Below, in pieces: positions 59,828-64,000 of a stretch of 64,000 nt of DNA. The position numbers and the translations under genes are program-made. The stretch spans positions 1 to 64,000 of the forward strand of contig NC_019566.1 of NCBI RefSeq assembly GCF_000319385.1. Reading direction: 5' to 3'. The number at the start of each line of letters is the position of its first letter. The stretch's first letter is position 1. The notes under the pieces were generated by a model. That model saw only the letters and a list, made by a program, of their open reading frames with translations, was not told where the DNA came from and searched no databases. The DNA is from Candidatus Endolissoclinum faulkneri L2 (lineage in GTDB: Bacteria > Pseudomonadota > Alphaproteobacteria > Thalassobaculales > Thalassobaculaceae).

Positions 59828-59874
59828 TATTAACTAATTAAATATCAAAGCAACTGATATTTAATTAGTTAATA
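59828..59874. repeat. 20-bp perfect inverted repeat
   Basis: Arms TATTAACTAATTAAATATCA (59828-59847) and complement (59855-59874), loop AAGCAAC. Confidence 0.92.
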
Positions 59875-60204
59875 GTTTGATACAACAAAGAATACAACAA
59901 TATATCACTGGATAAGTGATTTTATGATGGAATTTTGAATTAAGATTGTTTTATAGAAGTTATAATAATTTAAAAATTATTGATTTCTTTATTCAATAAC
60001 AGATAGTTAAACAAAATGTAGACTTTTGTCTAACGAAGAATATTAGTAAATTAGCAATTTACATGTTTCATATAAACTAATTTTATTATTGCTATTAATT
60101 ATATTAGCAACACTATAACTTGTATTATTCAAGAGTATTTGATACTACTAATAGATATAATTTTACGTATTATTACATCGATTTTCCTAAAATAATCTCA
60201 CTAT

Positions 60205-60744
60205 CTATGAATAATTTTTACGGCTAGCTAATTTAATCCCATCCATTATCAATGTAAAAGCTTCTTCCACTCCTTCCCAGCGATCCATCCTTACCCACTT
60301 GCCAGGCTCAAGGTCTTTGTAGTGGGTAAAAAAATGCTTGATTTGGCCCGTTAAAATCATTGGCAAGTCTGTCCATGAGGTTACATCTTTGTAATATGGA
60401 TATAATTTATCCGTCGGTACAGCTAGGATTTTTTCATCCATACCTTCTTGATCTTCCATGATTAATAGACCAATCGGACGAACATTGATTATTGCTTTTG
60501 GTATAATTGGGCTATTAGTTACTACCATTACATCTATAGGATCTTTATCATTAGATAAAGTATGTGGTACAAAACCATAATTACATGGATAGTTCATTGC
60601 TGTATGTAGGAAGCGATCAACGAATAAAGCGCCGCTTTCTTTATTAAACTCATATTTTACAGGGTAGGAGCCAAGAGAGATCTCAATTAATACGTTTATA
60701 TCGTGAGGTGGGTTTGTACCAATAGGAATCTGCGATATATCCAT
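60205..60744 (-). CDS. ppa: inorganic pyrophosphatase
   Basis: 179 aa, family I soluble enzyme. Hydrolyses pyrophosphate and so drives polymer synthesis. KYEFNKESGALFVDRFL, NYPCNYGFVPHTLSNDKDPIDVMV with the metal-binding Asp residues, and GMDEKILAVP follow in order. GGAG eight bases before the ATG. Alone between spacers. Confidence 0.97.
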   Translation of the reverse strand: MDISQIPIGTNPPHDINVLIEISLGSYPVKYEFNKESGALFVDRFLHTAMNYPCNYGFVPHTLSNDKDPIDVMVVTNSPIIPKAIINVRPIGLLIMEDQEGMDEKILAVPTDKLYPYYKDVTSWTDLPMILTGQIKHFFTHYKDLEPGKWVRMDRWEGVEEAFTLIMDGIKLASRKNYS

Positions 60745-61375
60745 AGTTCATTCTCCAAAATAAATCAAGATTTAACTAGTCAAAGTTACTCATAATAGTC
60801 TAAGAATAGTATTAATAGCTATAGTTCACAATATTTCGTACATTAATTTTTTATTTTGTATTAAATAAGTATAATAATGTTTAAAATTAATTTCGAACTA
60901 TTATTCAGCATAGTGTAAGTCAACAAATCATTGATTTATAATATCAGTACAAATAGTTAATCAACTGTGTTGATTCTTATACTTTAATCAAAGAACAGTA
61001 TTTTTGTTAAAAAATCCACTAAATAAAAATATCAATTTCTAATGTTATTTTATAGAAAAACATAAAAATACGTTACTTTATGATTGTAGGCCAGCACAAT
61101 ACCTAAGATAATAGAAGATAGACCTTAGGGTTCAACTAAAAACATAGATTAATAACATGTGTATATTTTCTATATAGATAGAAATTGGATAAAATTTACT
61201 CTTTGAGTACTTTCTTCTTGTAGCGCATTTACCAATGAATCAAACTATAAACTGCAAAATAAAATTATGATTATAAACTATAATAGTTTTTTGTACAGAT
61301 AAATATGCCGCCATGGCGCAGCATTATATATTATTTCAGTGCTGCGCGTTTATTTCCTGCTTAGATTATAAATGA
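60745..61375. other. spacer downstream of pnp
   Basis: 631 bases between pnp and ppa, both minus strand. No gene seen. A GC-rich hairpin close to the pnp stop is listed separately. Confidence 0.55.
61316..61347 (-). terminator. GC-rich hairpin after pnp
   Basis: Arms GCGCAGCA (61316-61323) and TGCTGCGC (61340-61347), loop of 16 bases, 28 bases after the pnp stop. The stem is strikingly GC-rich for this window, so selection for it is likely. No T-run follows, so it may be an RNA-stabilising 3' hairpin rather than an intrinsic terminator. Confidence 0.5.
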
Positions 61376-63490
61376 TTATTTAATAATAGCCCCTAAATCA
61401 TTACCAGTATCCTGGTCTATAACTTTCATTGATAGTTTAACTTTGCCGCGATCGTCAAAGCCAATAACCTTAACCTTAACTTTGTCACCTTCTTTAACTA
61501 CTTCGGAAACAGTTTCAGGACGTTTTCCTCGCGTTAGCTGGCTGATATGAACAAGACCATCCTTTGAACCAAAAAAGTTTACAAAAGCACCAAAATCAAG
61601 TGTTTTAACTACTTTACCATCATAGATTTTACCTATCTCTGGCTCAGAGATAAGTGAATAGATCCAGTTATGCGCAGACTCAAGTGCCTCCTTATCTACA
61701 GCAACAATTTTAACACTACCATCGTCTTCAACATCGATTTTAGCACCGGTAGTATCGCAAATTTCGCGTATCACTTTGCCGCGTGAACCAATGACGTCGC
61801 GTATTTTATTTACTGGAATTTTAATTGATATCATTTTTGGTGCAGTTTGAGCTATATGCTCACGAGCAACCGATAGCACCTTATTCATCTCGTTGAGAAT
61901 GTATAACCTACCTTTTTTTGCCTGCTCTAGTGCAATCTTGATTATCTCTATTGTTATTGAGGTAATTTTGATGTCCATTTGTAGGGCAGTTATGCCTTGG
62001 TCAGTACCGGCAACTTTAAAATCCATATCACCCAATTGATCTTCGTCGCCTAATATGTCAGATAAAACAGCAAATTCGTTACCCTCTTTTATTAGACCCA
62101 TGGCTATCCCAGCTACAGGACGTTCTAAGGGCACACCAGCATCCATGAGAGATAACGATGTACCGCAAACAGTTGCCATAGAAGATGAGCCATTTGCTTC
62201 AGTAATTTCAGATACAACTCGCAAGGTATATGGAAAACGTTCTTTGTTAGGCAGTAAAGGTTTTAGAGAGCGCCAAGCTAATTTACCGTGACCAATTTCA
62301 CGACGCCCAGGAGCACCAATGCGTCCTGCTTCGTTGACTGAAAACGGTGAGAAATTATAATGAAGTAAAAAGTGCTCTCGATATTCTCCTTCTAAGGAGT
62401 CGACTATCTGTTCATCTTGACCAGTACCCAAGGTGGTAACTACCATAGCTTGCGTTTCGCCACGAGTGAACAGAGCGGATCCGTGAAGTGGTGGAAACAA
62501 TCCAATTTCAGCTGCTATTGGGCGTACAGTGGTTGTATTACGCTCATCGATACGCTTGCCGGTATTTAATATGCGACTGCGTACGATATCAGCTTCTAGA
62601 TCTTTCAATAAACTATTTGCTATTTCCTGTTCTAGCAAATCATCAATTGATTCAATGGCTTTTTTCTTAGCGGCTGCAATTTTATTTTGTCGTTTAATCT
62701 TGTTAGGTTCTTCGTAGGCAGTTTCCATTACGGTCTTGCCGGAAGCTTCCAGTTTTCTCCGTATTGCTTTGATGTCTAGCGTGATTTCCGGTATATCCAT
62801 AGGATCTTTTGCACAGGCTTCCGCAAGTTCTATTATTGCGCTGATCACTGGCTGAAAACTTTTATGGCCAAAATTGACAGCATTAAGCATTACTTCCTCA
62901 GACAATTCATATGCCATAGATTCTACCATGAGCACCCCTTCTTGAGTGCCGGCAACCACTAAATCAAGTTCACTTTCCTTAGCGGTATTTATCGTTGGGT
63001 TTAAAATATATTGACCATCATTGTATCCGACACGAGCTGCCCCAATTGGACCTAAAAAAGGCGCACCTGATAGACACAAAGCGGCAGAGGTGCCGATTAT
63101 TGCAACAATATCTGGATCATTTTCTAGATCATGAGCAAGAACTGTACAGATAACTTGCACTTCATTCTTGAATCCATTAACAAATAATGGACGTATTGGT
63201 CGGTCAATTAGGCGTGATGTGAGTATTTCTTTCTCGTTTGGGCGTGATTCTCGCTTGAAGAAGCCCCCGGGAATTTTACCAGCAGCATAAGTCTTTTCTT
63301 GATAATGCACTGATAACGGGAAAAAATCTACATCAGAGCGTTGGGTTTTATTTATGACCACAGTACATAGAACTGCAGTATCTCCATAGCGAGCAATGAC
63401 TGCACCATCGGCTTGGCGTGCAATTTTGCCTGTCTCAAAGGAAAACGTTCGACCGCCCCATTCGATTTCCTTACGATATACTTCAAACAT
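61376..63490 (-). CDS. pnp: polyribonucleotide nucleotidyltransferase (PNPase)
   Basis: 704 aa from the ATG at 63490; AAAGGA lies nine bases before it, and the ATG at 63499 overlaps that site. Phosphorolytic 3'-5' exoribonuclease of the RNA degradosome. Two RNase PH domains (first [14 protein letters not shown]; second [36 protein letters not shown]), then a KH domain ([26 protein letters not shown] cut short here) and an S1 domain ([21 protein letters not shown]). It follows rpsO, the universal order. Confidence 0.97.
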   Translation of the reverse strand: MFEVYRKEIEWGGRTFSFETGKIARQADGAVIARYGDTAVLCTVVINKTQRSDVDFFPLSVHYQEKTYAAGKIPGGFFKRESRPNEKEILTSRLIDRPIRPLFVNGFKNEVQVICTVLAHDLENDPDIVAIIGTSAALCLSGAPFLGPIGAARVGYNDGQYILNPTINTAKESELDLVVAGTQEGVLMVESMAYELSEEVMLNAVNFGHKSFQPVISAIIELAEACAKDPMDIPEITLDIKAIRRKLEASGKTVMETAYEEPNKIKRQNKIAAAKKKAIESIDDLLEQEIANSLLKDLEADIVRSRILNTGKRIDERNTTTVRPIAAEIGLFPPLHGSALFTRGETQAMVVTTLGTGQDEQIVDSLEGEYREHFLLHYNFSPFSVNEAGRIGAPGRREIGHGKLAWRSLKPLLPNKERFPYTLRVVSEITEANGSSSMATVCGTSLSLMDAGVPLERPVAGIAMGLIKEGNEFAVLSDILGDEDQLGDMDFKVAGTDQGITALQMDIKITSITIEIIKIALEQAKKGRLYILNEMNKVLSVAREHIAQTAPKMISIKIPVNKIRDVIGSRGKVIREICDTTGAKIDVEDDGSVKIVAVDKEALESAHNWIYSLISEPEIGKIYDGKVVKTLDFGAFVNFFGSKDGLVHISQLTRGKRPETVSEVVKEGDKVKVKVIGFDDRGKVKLSMKVIDQDTGNDLGAIIK

Positions 63491-63885
63491 ACTTGTCATC
63501 CTTTAGTTTCAAATCTGCATATACAACATTTTACCGCTCTTCGCGTTTCTTGCTAGAAAAAACCGTGTCGGATGAATGCTAGTAAGCAAAGTAGCCAAGA
63601 AAACTCAACTCCATGCTACGCATAACATAGCTAAAGGAGATTTGAGAATAAATTTGCGATAAAGCAAAAAAAGATAGAATCCTCTTACGCCATAATGTAG
63701 AAATTGCAGCTTGTAAGATATTATATTTTTTAGTTTCTGCATGCGTACTTTTGAAAAGGATGTCAATTTAGTCAATAGATGCTAGACAGCCAAACATAAA
63801 TTTTCTATAATTATTTATGTTAACCTAAATATTACTTTTACTGTGCTTCTGACAATTTACCATCTTGACATATCCTTATATTCTA
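63491..63885. other. rpsO-pnp intergenic region
   Basis: 395 bases, longer than the usual rpsO-pnp gap. In other bacteria this leader carries an RNase III hairpin for pnp autoregulation; I see no long stem here. AAAGGA for pnp is the only clear signal. Confidence 0.5.
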
Positions 63886-64000
63886 TTAGCGTCTTAATCC
63901 TAAGGCATTGATTAATGTTAAGTAACGATTATTAGATTTCTCTTTTAGATAATTCAGCAGTCGGCGGCGCTTACCTACCATCATCATCAACCCACGACGT
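63886..64000 (-). CDS. rpsO: 30S ribosomal protein uS15, C-terminal part
   Basis: Only the last 37 codons and the stop fall in the window; the gene runs on beyond base 64000. The translation [19 protein letters not shown], then [13 protein letters not shown], matches the conserved end of S15, which binds 16S rRNA helix 22. Upstream of pnp on the same strand, as in nearly all bacteria. Confidence 0.95.
   Translation of the reverse strand, partial: RRGLMMMVGKRRRLLNYLKEKSNNRYLTLINALGLRR

Larger units (their letters stand above)
58301..60204. other. 1.9-kb spacer
   Basis: No gene recognised in 1,904 bases between ppa and asd, both on the minus strand. Contains inverted repeats at 59442-59469 and 59828-59874. 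Confidence 0.5.

Noticed and set aside
29511-59874. Inverted repeats as copies of one REP/MITE-like element
   Set aside because: Arm sequences were compared by eye and share no common core; there are no target-site duplications or terminal motifs.
29511-59874. CRISPR array
   Set aside because: The repeats are single inverted pairs of different sequence, without regularly spaced direct repeats, and no cas gene is present.

Overview
The window is AT-rich bacterial chromosome from an alphaproteobacterium, most like the Rhodospirillales. The evidence is gene order: ppsR-maf-coaE-dnaQ followed by convergent secB; prs-rplY-pth-ychF; yajC-secD-secF-Mth938 with an NDUFAF6-like gene; ftsK-lolA; rpsO-pnp; and a two-domain DCD protein of the alphaproteobacterial kind. 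About 43 genes fill only about 60% of the sequence (hand sum of CDS lengths). Spacers of 0.4-2.2 kb are common, and no transposase, phage gene, CRISPR array or secondary-metabolite gene is visible. Intact core genes in oversized, apparently non-coding spacers suggest a host-restricted symbiont in mid-reduction. From memory this resembles the tunicate symbiont Candidatus Endolissoclinum faulkneri; that is an unverified guess.

Layout. 1-400 carries DnaA-box-like 9-mers beside ppsR, the position of the Caulobacter/Rickettsia origin. 0.4-3.7 kb: ppsR, maf, coaE, dnaQ, secB. 5.0-6.3: lysA. 6.6-11.0: glycine cleavage operon gcvT-gcvH-gcvP. 11.9-13.9: ispH and rnhA. 14.7-16.4: a UbiH-family hydroxylase and a Trm112-like protein. 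17.0-20.6: murJ and trpS. 22.1-23.6: SPFH/NfeD pair. 25.2-26.3: hemH. 27.5-28.7: hisB-hisH. 29.6: tRNA-Ser(GCT). 30.1-33.6: prs-rplY-pth-ychF. 34.3-41.6: proC, rarA, an RluC-family gene, pdxJ and a flavin-reductase-like gene. 43.0-48.6: yajC-secD-secF, Mth938, DCD, NDUFAF6-like. 49.3-52.5: ftsK-lolA. 53.7-58.3: M16 peptidase and asd. 60.2-64.0: ppa, pnp and the 3' end of rpsO.

Genes working together: glycine catabolism to C1 units (gcvTHP); protein export (secB, yajC, secDF, lolA); envelope and division (murJ, ftsK, and DAP supply through asd and lysA); translation and RNA turnover (trpS, pth, ychF, bL25, S15, PNPase). Amino-acid pathways look partly dismantled. aroE, thrB, thrC and hisA/hisF are absent from positions where related genomes usually carry them, while asd and lysA remain.

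The most unusual signal is a set of long, perfect inverted repeats with unrelated arm sequences: arms of 11-30 bp, some with no loop. They lie mostly in spacers, but two sit inside genes (gcvP and rluC) and one covers the lolA start codon. They are not copies of one element and most do not look like ordinary terminators. I suggest they arise in place by hairpin-templated (quasipalindrome) mutation and persist because palindrome-cleaving repair is weak. This is an inference that needs comparison with a sister genome.
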